DNA of 64,000 bases from contig NZ_CP019640.1 of NCBI RefSeq assembly GCF_001999905.1, forward strand, positions 3,654,897 through 3,718,896. The letters run 5' to 3'. Below, in pieces: positions 27,619 to 37,286 of the stretch. Under the pieces are notes generated by a model that saw only the letters and a program-made list of their open reading frames with translations, was not told where the DNA came from and did no database searches. Each line of letters starts with the position of its first letter. Position 1 is the first letter of the stretch. Made by a program: the position numbers and the translations under genes. The DNA is from Planococcus lenghuensis. Its GTDB lineage: Bacteria > Bacillota > Bacilli > Bacillales_A > Planococcaceae.

Positions 27619-28122
27619 TTAAATTAAAAGAATACGGCTGTTCCGTTTCGTCTCATGCAACCGCCGATGGAGCTGGTGAACCATTTCCGCGAGTTCCGGA
27701 ACAGGGCCGTCGATTACCGGATCTTTTATTACATCGTCAATAGCCAGATTCCGGACAGGGGACGGCGGAACGCCAATATCGCTCAACCAGCCGCTTAATT
27801 GTTCCGATGAACTTGCGTAAACAATCCTGCCGAGGCCGACCCAGCCGTGAGCCGCCGCACACATCGGACAATATTCGCCAGACGTATAAACCGTCGCCTT
27901 GCTTCGTTCTTCAAGAGATATATTATTTGCCGCCCACCTGGCAATCGCAAATTCGGGATGTTGCGTATGGTCGCCTCCCGCCACGTGATTATGGTCTTCA
28001 AAAAGCACTTCACCATCAGCTGAAACCAGCACGGATCCGAATGGCTCGTCACCTTTCTCCAAAGCCGTTTCCGCCAATTCCACACAACGGTGCAAATGCT
28101 TTAAGTCGGTTTCGGTGATCAT
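27619..28122 (-). CDS. Nucleoside/base deaminase (CDA fold, guanine deaminase-like)
   Basis: A 167-residue zinc-dependent deaminase. The zinc ligands and catalytic Glu are in HPEFAI (HPE instead of the more common HAE) and in EYCPMCAAAH (PCxxC). The N-terminal EPFGSVLV block and length suit guanine or related purine-base deaminases rather than tRNA adenosine deaminase TadA. The C-terminus is extended with a charged helix. It stands alone and probably acts in purine salvage. Confidence 0.85.
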   Translation of the reverse strand: MITETDLKHLHRCVELAETALEKGDEPFGSVLVSADGEVLFEDHNHVAGGDHTQHPEFAIARWAANNISLEERSKATVYTSGEYCPMCAAAHGWVGLGRIVYASSSEQLSGWLSDIGVPPSPVRNLAIDDVIKDPVIDGPVPELAEMVHQLHRRLHETKRNSRILLI

Positions 28123-28181
28123 TTTAGGTTCTCCTTTGGGCTTGTCATCTTACATTTCACTTTTCAGATTAATACTTTTTT

Positions 28182-29429
28182 CTACTTGTAATCATTTTTT
28201 GGTCCCGCATCCATTACAACTTCTACCATATTTGATGACCCAAGCTTAAGTTTAGGCCGGTATTCTGAATTTGGCTTACTATAAAGCTCTATTGGACTTA
28301 TAATAACGCCATCTTGTGTATTCTGAAGTATTCCCGGCACACACGTGTAAATTCTATCATTATTATTTGCATTTTTGGAAGATATGGTAACGGAAGTTCC
28401 GCTGTGATTATCTATACTCATGGATACCTTGTATCTGTAGAATGAGCCTGTTCCATTTGATTGAGCAGAATAAACCACAGGAACCACTGCAAGAATATCA
28501 TTCGTTAGCCTTATTTTAATAACTTCTGTCTTCACTGATCCACTGTTTCTCGCAACATCCCCCATATGCTCTACCGCCCCGTTGCCAAACCGACTGAGAG
28601 GAGGGGTCCCCGTCGCCCCAAACATAGCTATATCTACCTGCTTACCATTCTTTGTGTAGACTAAAGCATATATATCATAATCTGTTCCAGTCTTCCAGGA
28701 TACTGTAGCCGTGATTTCTGGTGTTTTATCAATTATTATAGGCTTTTGACCTTTACTGAGATTTATATTACCCTTTACTTTTTCAAGGTTTACGGATGAC
28801 AGAGCATTTTGGCTGCTTTTATTTTCTGGTACTGGTGGGATTTTCTTAGGTTCTTTTGGTGCCTGTTCAGCAACAGCTTTAGGTGAAGAAGGTTTTTGTT
28901 CCTCGTCAGAATTAATCTCAACACCGTAATTTTTACATAGACCTTCAAGACCAGAATCAAATCCACGCCAGATTGATTTTGCCTTTGTTTGGCCATTCCT
29001 TAAATATAATTCTAAGACTACTATCCCATTTTCCTTCGTGAAGTCAGAGGGGGTTAACTGGATACTGATATCATCGGTACGTATCTCTGCCTTTAAATTT
29101 TTTACATTTGAAAAACCGGTATTATTATCTTCTGTAAGCGTAATAGCTATTTTAGTAATACCTTGAGGGACTTTACTTAAGTCAAAATCAATTTTATGTA
29201 CTCTTGTATTCCCTACTTTCGCAGCTGGCATAAGAGTGGCAGCTCCAGAAGAACTCTTTGGTTGATTATAAAATATAATTCCACTATCTCCTTGTACCTT
29301 CTCTAAATCCGTTAAGAGGAAAGCTGTTAAGGAAATATCTATTGTATTTGAAATTTCGTAGCTCACAGTAACATTACCTTTTGGAGAATTTAAAACTGTG
29401 TTTGCCCCCATTTGAAGCAATTGATTCAT
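28182..29429 (-). CDS. Double TerD-domain stress protein (TerA/TerD family)
   Basis: A 415-residue protein. Domain one (about residues 1-145) has FLLTDLEKVQGDSGIIFYNQ and DFDLSKVPQGITKIAITLT, typical of TerD calcium-binding folds. A proline/lysine-rich linker (about residues 175-215) leads to a second diverged domain (SWKTGTDYDIYALVYTKNGK, then AMFGATG). TerD-type proteins normally cluster as terZABCDE or with toxic-anion-resistance and kinase genes; here the gene is an orphan. AT-rich codon use points to horizontal origin. GAAGGAGTG precedes ATG 29429. Confidence 0.8.
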   Translation of the reverse strand: MNQLLQMGANTVLNSPKGNVTVSYEISNTIDISLTAFLLTDLEKVQGDSGIIFYNQPKSSSGAATLMPAAKVGNTRVHKIDFDLSKVPQGITKIAITLTEDNNTGFSNVKNLKAEIRTDDISIQLTPSDFTKENGIVVLELYLRNGQTKAKSIWRGFDSGLEGLCKNYGVEINSDEEQKPSSPKAVAEQAPKEPKKIPPVPENKSSQNALSSVNLEKVKGNINLSKGQKPIIIDKTPEITATVSWKTGTDYDIYALVYTKNGKQVDIAMFGATGTPPLSRFGNGAVEHMGDVARNSGSVKTEVIKIRLTNDILAVVPVVYSAQSNGTGSFYRYKVSMSIDNHSGTSVTISSKNANNNDRIYTCVPGILQNTQDGVIISPIELYSKPNSEYRPKLKLGSSNMVEVVMDAGPKNDYK

Positions 29430-29625
29430 TTAAATCACTCCTTCTTCATTTATACATAGATTGCCTAACTGTTTTAAAGAATTTTTATTCTTCTTGATAA
29501 CGACTAACAATAATTTTTTCTTAATAGATTTCTGTTTATTAGACCATTCATCAACTCTGCTTTATTGTATCAAAAATTTACATTTCGATGAAATATATCT
29601 AATTGTATTTAATCAGAAAAATTTA

Positions 29626-29662
29626 ACAAAAAGAGGCATTAATTTTCTTTAATGCCTCTTTC
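29626..29662 (-). terminator. Intrinsic terminator of rlmH
   Basis: AAAGAGGCATTAA pairs with TTAATGCCTCTTT; T residues follow on either strand. Confidence 0.8.
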
Positions 29663-29717
29663 TACTTCATTATATTTTCTAAAACTAACCCGATTAACAT
29701 AAATTTAAAATTCTCAT

Positions 29718-30197
29718 CTATTTGTGATAAGGCTCCCCCTTCATAATCCTGAACGCCCGGTACACCTGCTCCACAAGAATCAGCCGCATGAGCTGATGCG
29801 GGAATGTCATCGGGCTGAAGGATAGTTTTTCATTAGAACGGCGAAGCACATCATCATGCAGACCAAGTGATCCACCAATCACAAAGTAGATTTTACTTTT
29901 ACCGTAGGTCATGAGCTTTTCGATGTCTTCTGCCAGTTGCTCCGATGTCTTCATTTTTCCTTCGATGGCCAGCGCGATGACATGAGCGTCCGCCGGGATT
30001 TTTGCCAGGATTCGTTCCCCTTCTTTTTTCTTCACGATTTCCATGTCAGCCTCACTGAGTGTCTCCGGTGCTTTTTCATCCGCGATCTCCACCTCAGAAA
30101 TTCTGGCATAGGCACCGAGCCGTTTGACATATTCGGCAATTCCTTGCTTTAGGTATTTTTCCTTTAACTTGCCAACTGATACAATGACGATATTCAC
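29718..30197 (-). CDS. rlmH: 23S rRNA (pseudouridine-1915 N3) methyltransferase
   Basis: A 159-residue SPOUT-class methyltransferase that methylates pseudouridine 1915 in helix 69 of 23S rRNA on assembled 70S ribosomes. It starts [20 protein letters not shown]. The knotted SAM site contains [15 protein letters not shown], and [20 protein letters not shown] and GEPYHK close the protein. The length matches the family exactly. The gene lies next to the CxxH/CxxC gene and htrA as in other Bacillales. Confidence 0.97.
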   Translation of the reverse strand: MNIVIVSVGKLKEKYLKQGIAEYVKRLGAYARISEVEIADEKAPETLSEADMEIVKKKEGERILAKIPADAHVIALAIEGKMKTSEQLAEDIEKLMTYGKSKIYFVIGGSLGLHDDVLRRSNEKLSFSPMTFPHQLMRLILVEQVYRAFRIMKGEPYHK

Positions 30198-30287
30198 AGG
30201 TTATCCACCTTTATCGGTTATTTATAAACAAGTTATCCACAGAAGTTACACACATATCCACAGAATTCCGCAAGATGTTGTGCTTAA

Positions 30288-30452
30288 TTATCGGTCAGCC
30301 ACAACATAAATCGCTGGCTGTTCACAATACGCGCAAACTGTGGATAACTTTTCTTCTTCAGACAATTCTGTAAGAATAGGATAACTTTCCGTTTGTGCGA
30401 CCATGTCATCAAGTGCCCGTTCTATATGGGTTTTGCAGCTATTTATCTTCAT
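30288..30452 (-). CDS. CxxH/CxxC zinc-finger-like small protein (YyzF type)
   Basis: A 54-residue protein with an N-terminal CKTH (CxxH) and a C-terminal CAYC (CxxC), the pattern for which this small Bacillales family is named; it probably binds zinc. ATG 30452 is preceded by GGATGGAG. A longer in-frame start at 30548 has no support. The gene lies between rlmH and htrA, its conserved place. Function is unknown. Confidence 0.8.
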   Translation of the reverse strand: MKINSCKTHIERALDDMVAQTESYPILTELSEEEKLSTVCAYCEQPAIYVVADR

Positions 30453-30740
30453 TTTTCTCCATCCTTTCGATATCCGAATAATCCCCAGAGTTATACACAG
30501 TTTATTAAGATTTATCCACAGCCTATTGTAACAGACACAAATGCCCACTGAAAAGCCGCATCCTCTATGCCTTTAGTTATCAACAGTTTTGAAAAGTTAT
30601 CCACAATTCCCGATTCTGCTTTTTCCGAACAATTGCAGCTTCATTTGCCTGCTCTTCTATTTTTCAACTATTATCCTATCCTTTCGAAATACGACCTTTT
30701 TCTTCTTAATCAGAAACAGTGATTTCCATAGCCAAAAAAT

Positions 30741-30778
30741 AAAAAAACCTGGAATAGCTCTTGATCGGCCATTCCAGG
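30741..30778 (-). terminator. Intrinsic terminator of the htrA-like gene
   Basis: On the minus strand CCTGGAATGGC pairs with GCTATTCCAGG and is followed by seven T residues. Confidence 0.88.
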
Positions 30779-30839
30779 AAAATGCATATCTTACTTCTAT
30801 TCCAACCACTTATCCACAATACCCCCGACTGTTCTTCTT

Positions 30840-32051
30840 CTACATATCTGCACTATCTGTCAGCACAAGCTCAAATTCCATCAATTCACCATTCCGGTAT
30901 GCAGAAACCATGAGCGTATCGCCGATTTGGGTCTCGTTATACAGATGCTGGCGAAGTTCAAGCATGTTATCCACAGCTTCTCCATCCATTTCAACGATGA
31001 CATCGGACGGCTGAAGGCCGGCAGCTGCTGCAGGTGTGCCTTCAATCACCGATTCAATTACGACACCACTCTTCACATCGGCCGGCAGACCAAACTCTGA
31101 TGCCCGGTATGATTGCGGCACTTCCATCAGATCAACCAGTGTTACACCCATCGCCGGCCGTTCAACTGTGCCTGTCGCTTCCAATGACTCGATGATGGGG
31201 ATAACTGAATTAATCGGAATCGCAAATCCAATCCCTTCCACGGTTGAAGTCGCAACTTTCATCGAGTTGATGCCGACCAGCTTGCCGTCCAGATTGATCA
31301 GGGCGCCGCCGCTGTTTCCCGGATTGATCGCAGCGTCTGTCTGAAGGACTTCCGCCTGCCAATCGGTTACTTGGTCTGCATTCAAATCTACTGGTACCAC
31401 CCGTTCCAAGCCTGAAATGACGCCGGTTGTAATCGAGCCAAAGAAGCTGAGGCCAAGCGGGCTGCCAATGGCGATAACCGGCTCTCCAAGATTAAGTGTG
31501 GATGAATCCCCTAATTCGGCTACCGTTCCGACCCGCTCTGCATCCATCGATAACACGGCGAGGTCTGTCCAGATATCACTGCCTAAAATTTCCGCTGCCA
31601 CTTTCGAACCGTCCGTCAGCGTCACTTCCACTTCGGAAGCGCCATCGATAACATGATGATTCGTAATGACATAAGCCGTCCCATTTTCCACTTTATAAAT
31701 AACACCGGAGCCTGTTCCGGCTGCCTGGGCCTCTTCAGAATCAGACCAGAAGTTCCCTGCGGTCTGCAGATTGGTCACGCCTACAACGGCTTCAGCTGCG
31801 ACATCCACGGCCTCTGTTACGTCGGTCGTAATTGTTGTTGCTGTCTGTACAAGCGGCTCTGCTTCCCCGGTAACGGCGGTCGCAGCCGCTCCGCTGTCCT
31901 GACCCGGAATAAGGCCCGGAGCAGCAATGAACAGTCCCCAAACGAGACCGGCACCTGCCAGTACGCCGCCCATTCCAGCAAAGAATACACTTGCCCGGTT
32001 CGGCTTTTTTTGCCTGCGCCGCCCTGGCGGAAACGGATCATAATAATCCAT
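30840..32051 (-). CDS. HtrA-like membrane-anchored serine protease (S1C, PDZ)
   Basis: A 403-residue protein with a proline/arginine-rich cytosolic N-terminus, one membrane segment (about residues 23-46) and an extracytoplasmic trypsin-like domain. The catalytic triad is His in VITNHHVIDG, Asp in DLAVLSMD and Ser in NPGNSGGALINL. A PDZ domain follows (VIEGTPAAAAGLQPSDVIVE). It corresponds to B. subtilis YycK/HtrC, downstream of walJ, and handles misfolded envelope proteins. It has its own terminator, and the wal operon ends before it. Confidence 0.95.
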   Translation of the reverse strand: MDYYDPFPPGRRRQKKPNRASVFFAGMGGVLAGAGLVWGLFIAAPGLIPGQDSGAAATAVTGEAEPLVQTATTITTDVTEAVDVAAEAVVGVTNLQTAGNFWSDSEEAQAAGTGSGVIYKVENGTAYVITNHHVIDGASEVEVTLTDGSKVAAEILGSDIWTDLAVLSMDAERVGTVAELGDSSTLNLGEPVIAIGSPLGLSFFGSITTGVISGLERVVPVDLNADQVTDWQAEVLQTDAAINPGNSGGALINLDGKLVGINSMKVATSTVEGIGFAIPINSVIPIIESLEATGTVERPAMGVTLVDLMEVPQSYRASEFGLPADVKSGVVIESVIEGTPAAAAGLQPSDVIVEMDGEAVDNMLELRQHLYNETQIGDTLMVSAYRNGELMEFELVLTDSADM

Positions 32052-32179
32052 TCTATCTCATCCTTCCGTTACTTTTCGTCATAATTTTATCACAAGCGCC
32101 GGCTTTTTTGATTGCATGAAGCCTGGCCTGTCTTCCTGTATTCCCACTCCCGCTTAAAATTATCCACATTTTTATACAC

Positions 32180-32205
32180 AAAAAGCCCGGCATTAAGCCG
32201 GGCTT
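32180..32205 (-). terminator. Intrinsic terminator upstream of htrA (wal operon end)
   Basis: On the minus strand AAGCCCGGC pairs with GCCGGGCTT around a five-base loop, followed by T residues. Confidence 0.8.
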
Positions 32206-32545
32206 GAAGGTACAGATAAAAGTGACAGAATTAGTAGAATAAGTTGAGCCTTCTCTCACTCTAACGGGATTTCTCTCTTCACCAAGAAACGCACTTGAAT
32301 CTTTTCATCATTGAAGAATGAAGTAATTCATCACTGATGACAGAAAGAAAAAACTGGAATTGACTGCTGGAAGAAAGAGTGGCAGGCGGCGACTCCAGCT
32401 ACAGGCCGCTGCCTGAAAGCAAATTCATGTCCAAGAATTGGGGGTCACTGCACAGCTGCATGACCCCCTTCCTGTGGACCCGAAAGCGAGCGGATTGGCG
32501 CCATTGACCTGGTTCTAATCCTGCGCTGGTCCGGTCTTTTTCCTT
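32206..32545. other. Gap with a degraded intergenic repeat
   Basis: No gene is seen. About 32370-32525 contains GGCGGCGACTCC, CCGCTGCCTG and a GGGGGTCA/TGACCCCC hairpin (about 32439-32468), which look like a decayed member of the repeat family at 16782-17309. Confidence 0.4.
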
Positions 32546-33334
32546 CTACACATCGACTAATTCTGTCGGCAGATTGGCGTCTGTATCGAATAAGATGATC
32601 TGTTCACCAATCGCGATGTCCTTCGACTCGAGCGTCTGTTCGACACTCATCCGCGCAAGATCTTTCATGTTATTGTCACGGCTCAAGTGGGATAAATACA
32701 TTCTGGCCGGTTTGTCTCCCAGCACTTCACTCATCGCCACCGCTGCATCTTCATTGGATACGTGGCCGACATCGCTTAAGATCCGCCGCTTCACCGACCA
32801 GGGATAACGCCCCATCTGCAGCATGCCGACATCGTGATTGCTCTCAAAGACAAATGCATCCGAGGCTTTAATAATGCCTTTCATTCTATCGCTCACGTAG
32901 CCGGTGTCCGTGATAAGGGCAAGCTTTCGTCCACTTTCATGAAAGACATAGAACATCGGATCTGCCGCATCATGCGAAACGGCGAATGATTCAATATCAA
33001 GCGATCCGAACGATTTCACTGTTTCCATATCAAAGTGAAAACGCTGATCGGTCGGTATGGCTCCGACGAGTCCATCCATCGCCGACCATGTTTTTTCATT
33101 GGCATAAATCGGTAATCCGTACTTGCGTGCAATGATGCCGAGCCCTTTGATATGGTCGGAATGTTCATGGGTCACCAGTACACCATCCAAATCCCGCATA
33201 TTCTTTCCGATTGCCTGAAAGAGGGTTTCCATCTTACGGCCGCTCAGACCGGCATCCACCAGAAACGAGCGGCCGCCGCTTTCCACATAGATGGCATTTC
33301 CGCTCGACCCGCTTGCGAGTACACTAAAGCGCAT
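32546..33334 (-). CDS. walJ: Metallo-beta-lactamase fold exonuclease-like protein WalJ (YycJ)
   Basis: A 262-residue metallo-beta-lactamase fold protein. The metal-binding motif is [10 protein letters not shown], with downstream Asp and His in [10 protein letters not shown] and YLSHLSRDN. WalJ proteins have 5'-3' exonuclease activity in other bacteria and link the WalRK operon with DNA repair or division timing. The gene follows walI closely in the conserved order walR-K-H-I-J. Confidence 0.93.
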   Translation of the reverse strand: MRFSVLASGSSGNAIYVESGGRSFLVDAGLSGRKMETLFQAIGKNMRDLDGVLVTHEHSDHIKGLGIIARKYGLPIYANEKTWSAMDGLVGAIPTDQRFHFDMETVKSFGSLDIESFAVSHDAADPMFYVFHESGRKLALITDTGYVSDRMKGIIKASDAFVFESNHDVGMLQMGRYPWSVKRRILSDVGHVSNEDAAVAMSEVLGDKPARMYLSHLSRDNNMKDLARMSVEQTLESKDIAIGEQIILFDTDANLPTELVDV

Positions 33335-33351
33335 ATCTCTCTATCTCCTAA

Positions 33352-34182
33352 CTATTGTCCTGCTGGCTGTGGCGGCGGCAGCTGGATCACGCCGCCTCCC
33401 ACTGCATTTACAAAATATTCTTCAGTTGTTCCGTCTGCCAGTTCAGCTTGGATCCGCCATGTCGGCACGAACGTGTAAATATCTCCCTGGGCCTGCGTCA
33501 GCACCGAGTAGGATGAATACCCCAACTCCACGGAAGTGATCTCTGTCCCGATTTGCAGCGCTTTTCCCTGATACAGGTTTTGAATCGCTTCTTCTGCACT
33601 GCTGAGCGATTTTTCCTGATCACCCGGATCGATATCAGTCAGCATTGTCTGACTATAGCCGAAAATTTCGTTGTCCTCATCGTCCCAGCTGACAATCAGC
33701 CGGCCTTCTTCGCTGTAATACAATGGCCGGTCATCCACTTCATCAATCACTTGAAAATACGTGGCTTGATTCAATGTGGTGTTGATATCCCATAAAACAT
33801 ATTCCTCGCTGTTCGGGATGTACGTATCCACAAAAGCCTGCACTTCTTCAGCTGTTTCCGCATCACTGATCGGCACCGGATTATTCAGGAATACGTTCAA
33901 TACATTTCCTTCGACAACTTCCCGGATGGAGCCTTCCGGCACAGCGTATTCCGACATTGCATACTGGAACTCGCGGGCACTGATATAAGGCAGTGATTCC
34001 ACTTCCTGCGGCAAATCATCCGGGTATGTGATGTCATCTTCTATCAGCCGCTCTTCAATCGTTCCCTCATCATACTTCTGGACGTTTGCCCGTGCATACT
34101 TATCCAGGTAAAGCGTGTACAGGAACAGGTTCAAAATGGCAAAAACAATAATGAAAATAGTTTTCGTTTTACTCCAGTCCAT
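33352..34182 (-). CDS. walI: WalRK two-component regulatory protein WalI (YycI)
   Basis: A 276-residue protein with an N-terminal membrane anchor (TKTIFIIVFAILNLFLYTLY) and an extracytoplasmic beta-rich domain. It partners WalH and restrains the WalK kinase at the membrane in B. subtilis. The start at 34182 overlaps the end of walH by 14 bases, showing translational coupling. Confidence 0.92.
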   Translation of the reverse strand: MDWSKTKTIFIIVFAILNLFLYTLYLDKYARANVQKYDEGTIEERLIEDDITYPDDLPQEVESLPYISAREFQYAMSEYAVPEGSIREVVEGNVLNVFLNNPVPISDAETAEEVQAFVDTYIPNSEEYVLWDINTTLNQATYFQVIDEVDDRPLYYSEEGRLIVSWDDEDNEIFGYSQTMLTDIDPGDQEKSLSSAEEAIQNLYQGKALQIGTEITSVELGYSSYSVLTQAQGDIYTFVPTWRIQAELADGTTEEYFVNAVGGGVIQLPPPQPAGQ

Positions 34183-35461
34183 TGACTATGCCTCCTGCAT
34201 CAGCATCTACAACCGGCAGCCAGGCATCTTCCGTCTGATAATACCAAGCCGGTTTCAGTACGAGCACCCGCTGGTCTGCACTTATTGTCATCTGATACGC
34301 CGGAACAATGTTCTGCACTTCTTCAAGTTCCAGTCCTTCGAGTTCCCTCACTTCTTCCGCCGCTTCTATCCCTGACGCCAGCAAGGCCTGCTCCACATTC
34401 TGAGTCACAAGGGCGTCAAGTTCATAATACGGGCGAAGATACACATACACCCCTCTATTCCCCCACCATTGCTCAATCGTCGTCTCCAGCGTATCACTGA
34501 ATACCGGGAGCCCAGCGACGAACAATTGGTATTGGATATTCTGATCCAGCGGTTTGATCCCGAAGTAGCGGTAATCATCTGTCCAGCCGCCATGTTCATT
34601 CAGAAAGTCCAGCGTGTTGAAAACCAGTTCCGACATGATCGCCGGATCGCCTGTCCGAACTTCCGCCTGAACGAAGCTTAGGCTTTTTGTTTCGGTATCT
34701 TGTGTAATATATCCGTTCGGGTCATCTCCTGATCCCTCGGCCGATTCCACCAGAACTTCATGGAATTGCTCATACATCTCTTCAGGAAAATATGAGTAAA
34801 TCGGCAATTGCAGCGGTTCAGCGGGCACAAACACCGGCCACATGCCGACGTTTTCCGCTAATGCATAGACCGGATAATCAGCCGCGGCTGCAACCACCCG
34901 GTCCTGGAAATTTTGCAATGTGCTCGGCGCCACAATAGCGGTATAGATCCGGTTCGACGTTGTATCGATAAAGTAAAGCGCCGGCTCCCCTGCTGTGATT
35001 CCGCCCCAATTAATCACGACCCGGTCAAATGAAGCTTCCGGAATGCTCGATTCCACACTGAACTGCATGTAAGCATCATATACCGGGAATGGCACAGGTG
35101 CGGGATACTGCAGGACGACGCTGTTTTCATTGTACAGAAAACTTGCCAGCTGATCAGCTGATGTTTCCTCCGCAAGCAGTGTCACATCGCTGATGATCCA
35201 TTCACGCAATGCTGAACGGATAAAACTGATTTCTTCTGCTTCGATTGTACCGGTTGTTACATCTTCTCCGTGAAACAGGATTTTCAGCGGTTTCACGACT
35301 TCTTCCAGTGTCCGGGTTTCCGCAATCGGCTCTTCCAGCACTTCCGGCTGGTCGAATGTATCCAGGTTCGGTTTATACGTCCAGACGGTAAAGGTGAGGT
35401 AGACACTGAGCACTACAAGTGCCAGCAATATAGCAGATTTTATCTGCTCTACGTATTTCAC
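34169..35461 (-). CDS. walH: WalRK two-component regulatory protein WalH (YycH)
   Basis: A 430-residue protein with a single N-terminal membrane segment (about residues 5-27) and a large extracytoplasmic domain. It forms a complex with WalI and WalK. GTG at 35461 is chosen: GGAGGTGA is 6 bases upstream and the start overlaps the walK stop as GTGA. The GTG at 35467 touches the ribosome site. The length fits YycH. Confidence 0.92.
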   Translation of the reverse strand: MKYVEQIKSAILLALVVLSVYLTFTVWTYKPNLDTFDQPEVLEEPIAETRTLEEVVKPLKILFHGEDVTTGTIEAEEISFIRSALREWIISDVTLLAEETSADQLASFLYNENSVVLQYPAPVPFPVYDAYMQFSVESSIPEASFDRVVINWGGITAGEPALYFIDTTSNRIYTAIVAPSTLQNFQDRVVAAAADYPVYALAENVGMWPVFVPAEPLQLPIYSYFPEEMYEQFHEVLVESAEGSGDDPNGYITQDTETKSLSFVQAEVRTGDPAIMSELVFNTLDFLNEHGGWTDDYRYFGIKPLDQNIQYQLFVAGLPVFSDTLETTIEQWWGNRGVYVYLRPYYELDALVTQNVEQALLASGIEAAEEVRELEGLELEEVQNIVPAYQMTISADQRVLVLKPAWYYQTEDAWLPVVDADAGGIVNGLE

Positions 35462-37281
35462 TCCCACTCACCTCCGTCTTCAGACTCGATCGGCAGCGTG
35501 AAGAAAATCGATGTGCCTTTTCCTTCCCGGCTTTCTGCCCAAATATCGCCGCCATGGAACTTGATCATTTCCTTCGCAATGGCCAGCCCGAGACCCGTTC
35601 CTCCCATTGCACGTGAACGTGCACGGTCAACGCGGTAGAAGCGTTCGAAAATCCGTTCGACATTCTCTTTCGGGATACCCATCCCCTGGTCAGCGATCCG
35701 GACAAGTAGCTCATCATTGCGCAATGACACATCAAAGCGGATAGTGCCGCCTTCCGGGGAATACTTCAGGGCATTTGAAATGATATTATCAATGACCTGC
35801 GTCAGTTTATCCGTGTCAATTTCCACAAAATACGCTTTATCCGGCAGCTTGCGTTTAAAGAGGACATTCTGCGATTTCGACATTTCAAAACGGTCAATGA
35901 TGCGGTTGAAAAACCGGTTGAATTCAACGACTTCTTTATTCAGATCGGATTCTTCCGCATCCATTTTCGATAACTGAAGCAAGTCGTTGACGAGGCGGAT
36001 CATCCGTTCCGTCTCGGTCTGTGTGACGTTCAGGAACATGGGCGCAATTTCTTTATCTTCCCATGCCCCTTCCGCCAGTGCTTCCAGGTAGCTGCGCATC
36101 GTGGTCAGCGGCGTTCGGAGCTCGTGGGAGACGTTCGCCACGAATTCCCGCCGCTCCACGTCGATCCGCTCCTGTTCGGTGTTGTCATGAAGAACTGCAA
36201 TGAGCCCATTTACGAAGCCGGTCTCTTTTTGAATGACCGAAAAACTTGTCCGGAGCACCGTACTGTCATCCGCTGTGCTGAAATCAAGGTTGAGCGCTTC
36301 TTTCATATGAATCAGGTCTTCAAATGAATATTCTTCTTCAAGCTGCAGCACTTCTGTAACAGGACGGCCCAGCACTGTTTCACGTGGAACATTCAGCAAC
36401 GTCAGAGCCGTGTTATTGATCAGGTTGATGCGTCCCCGTCTGTCGGTGGATAAAACGCCATCCGTCATGTTCGACAGGACCGATGCCAGTTTCCGCCGTT
36501 CGCTTTCCGTGGACTGCTGGGATTCCTGGAGCCGGTTGGTCAAGTTATTGAACGCCTTGGCCAGTTGCCCGATTTCATCATCCCCGTAGATTTTTACTTT
36601 TCGTGAGAAATTTCCTTTGGCCATCGTCTGGGCCTGTCTGCGCATATCTGAAATCGGCAGGGAAATGGTTCTGGCAATCAGTACACCGAGCACGGCGGTA
36701 ATCAGAAGCGCGACTGCTGTGGCGCCTGCAAGGATGGAATTGATCTGGCTCATCTGCTCGTAGACCTGCTCTTCAATGTCCGCTTTCACAAGCAGCGCAC
36801 CAATCACTTCCCCTTGATTGGAAAAGGCGGAGAAGGGCTGGACCAGCACCCAGATCCGATTGCCCTCGTAGTCGTATACCTGCTGATAAGGCGTGCCGGC
36901 CATGATTGCTTCCTGTGCCAGTTCGTTCGCTGACCGCTGCCCCACGATGGACTGGTTGCTTGATGATGCCCGGATCCGGTACCGGTTATCGATGACCTGC
37001 ACTTCGATAATATCTTCTGAATCCAGACCGCTCAGTACTGACCGCAGACTCTGTTCAACTGTAAGATCATTTTCATCCCGGTTCCTCAGAAATTCCTCCC
37101 GGACATTGACCTCTACGAGATTAATCCGGTCCTGAATGGAAGTCTCGAAGTTATCAATCATTTTCGTCTCCAGTTCCCGGGCGAAATAAATCCCGATAAT
37201 CTGAATCGCGATCAGAATGAGCAGGATGTAGATCAGCACAACTTTCAAATGGATCGATTTGAAGAAATTAACTTTCTGCAT
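35458..37281 (-). CDS. walK: Cell-wall sensor histidine kinase WalK
   Basis: A 607-residue essential kinase controlling cell-wall metabolism genes. Order: membrane segment 1 (about 13-33), extracytoplasmic PAS-like domain, membrane segment 2 (about 183-205), HAMP (205-257), cytosolic PAS (about 262-370), HisKA with phosphoacceptor His386 in FVANVSHELRTPL, and HATPase with NIISNALKYSPEGG, DQGMGIP and GTGLGLAIAKE. It phosphorylates WalR. It lies five bases after walR. Confidence 0.97.
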   Translation of the reverse strand: MQKVNFFKSIHLKVVLIYILLILIAIQIIGIYFARELETKMIDNFETSIQDRINLVEVNVREEFLRNRDENDLTVEQSLRSVLSGLDSEDIIEVQVIDNRYRIRASSSNQSIVGQRSANELAQEAIMAGTPYQQVYDYEGNRIWVLVQPFSAFSNQGEVIGALLVKADIEEQVYEQMSQINSILAGATAVALLITAVLGVLIARTISLPISDMRRQAQTMAKGNFSRKVKIYGDDEIGQLAKAFNNLTNRLQESQQSTESERRKLASVLSNMTDGVLSTDRRGRINLINNTALTLLNVPRETVLGRPVTEVLQLEEEYSFEDLIHMKEALNLDFSTADDSTVLRTSFSVIQKETGFVNGLIAVLHDNTEQERIDVERREFVANVSHELRTPLTTMRSYLEALAEGAWEDKEIAPMFLNVTQTETERMIRLVNDLLQLSKMDAEESDLNKEVVEFNRFFNRIIDRFEMSKSQNVLFKRKLPDKAYFVEIDTDKLTQVIDNIISNALKYSPEGGTIRFDVSLRNDELLVRIADQGMGIPKENVERIFERFYRVDRARSRAMGGTGLGLAIAKEMIKFHGGDIWAESREGKGTSIFFTLPIESEDGGEWE

Positions 37282-37286
37282 TCCGC

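Larger units (their letters stand above)
30233..32180. promoter_or_regulatory. Cluster of nine DnaA boxes away from oriC
   Basis: Exact matches to TTATNCACA occur at 30233-30241, 30339-30347 (minus), 30491-30499, 30512-30520, 30597-30605, 30810-30818, 30967-30975, 32160-32168 and 32172-32180, seven of them within 743 bases. One-mismatch boxes (for example 30201-30209, 30254-30262 and 30577-30585) lie among them. They cover the intergenic regions around the CxxH/CxxC gene and htrA. The 387-base gap 30453-30839 holds four of these boxes plus the htrA terminator and no gene. Confidence 0.75.
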
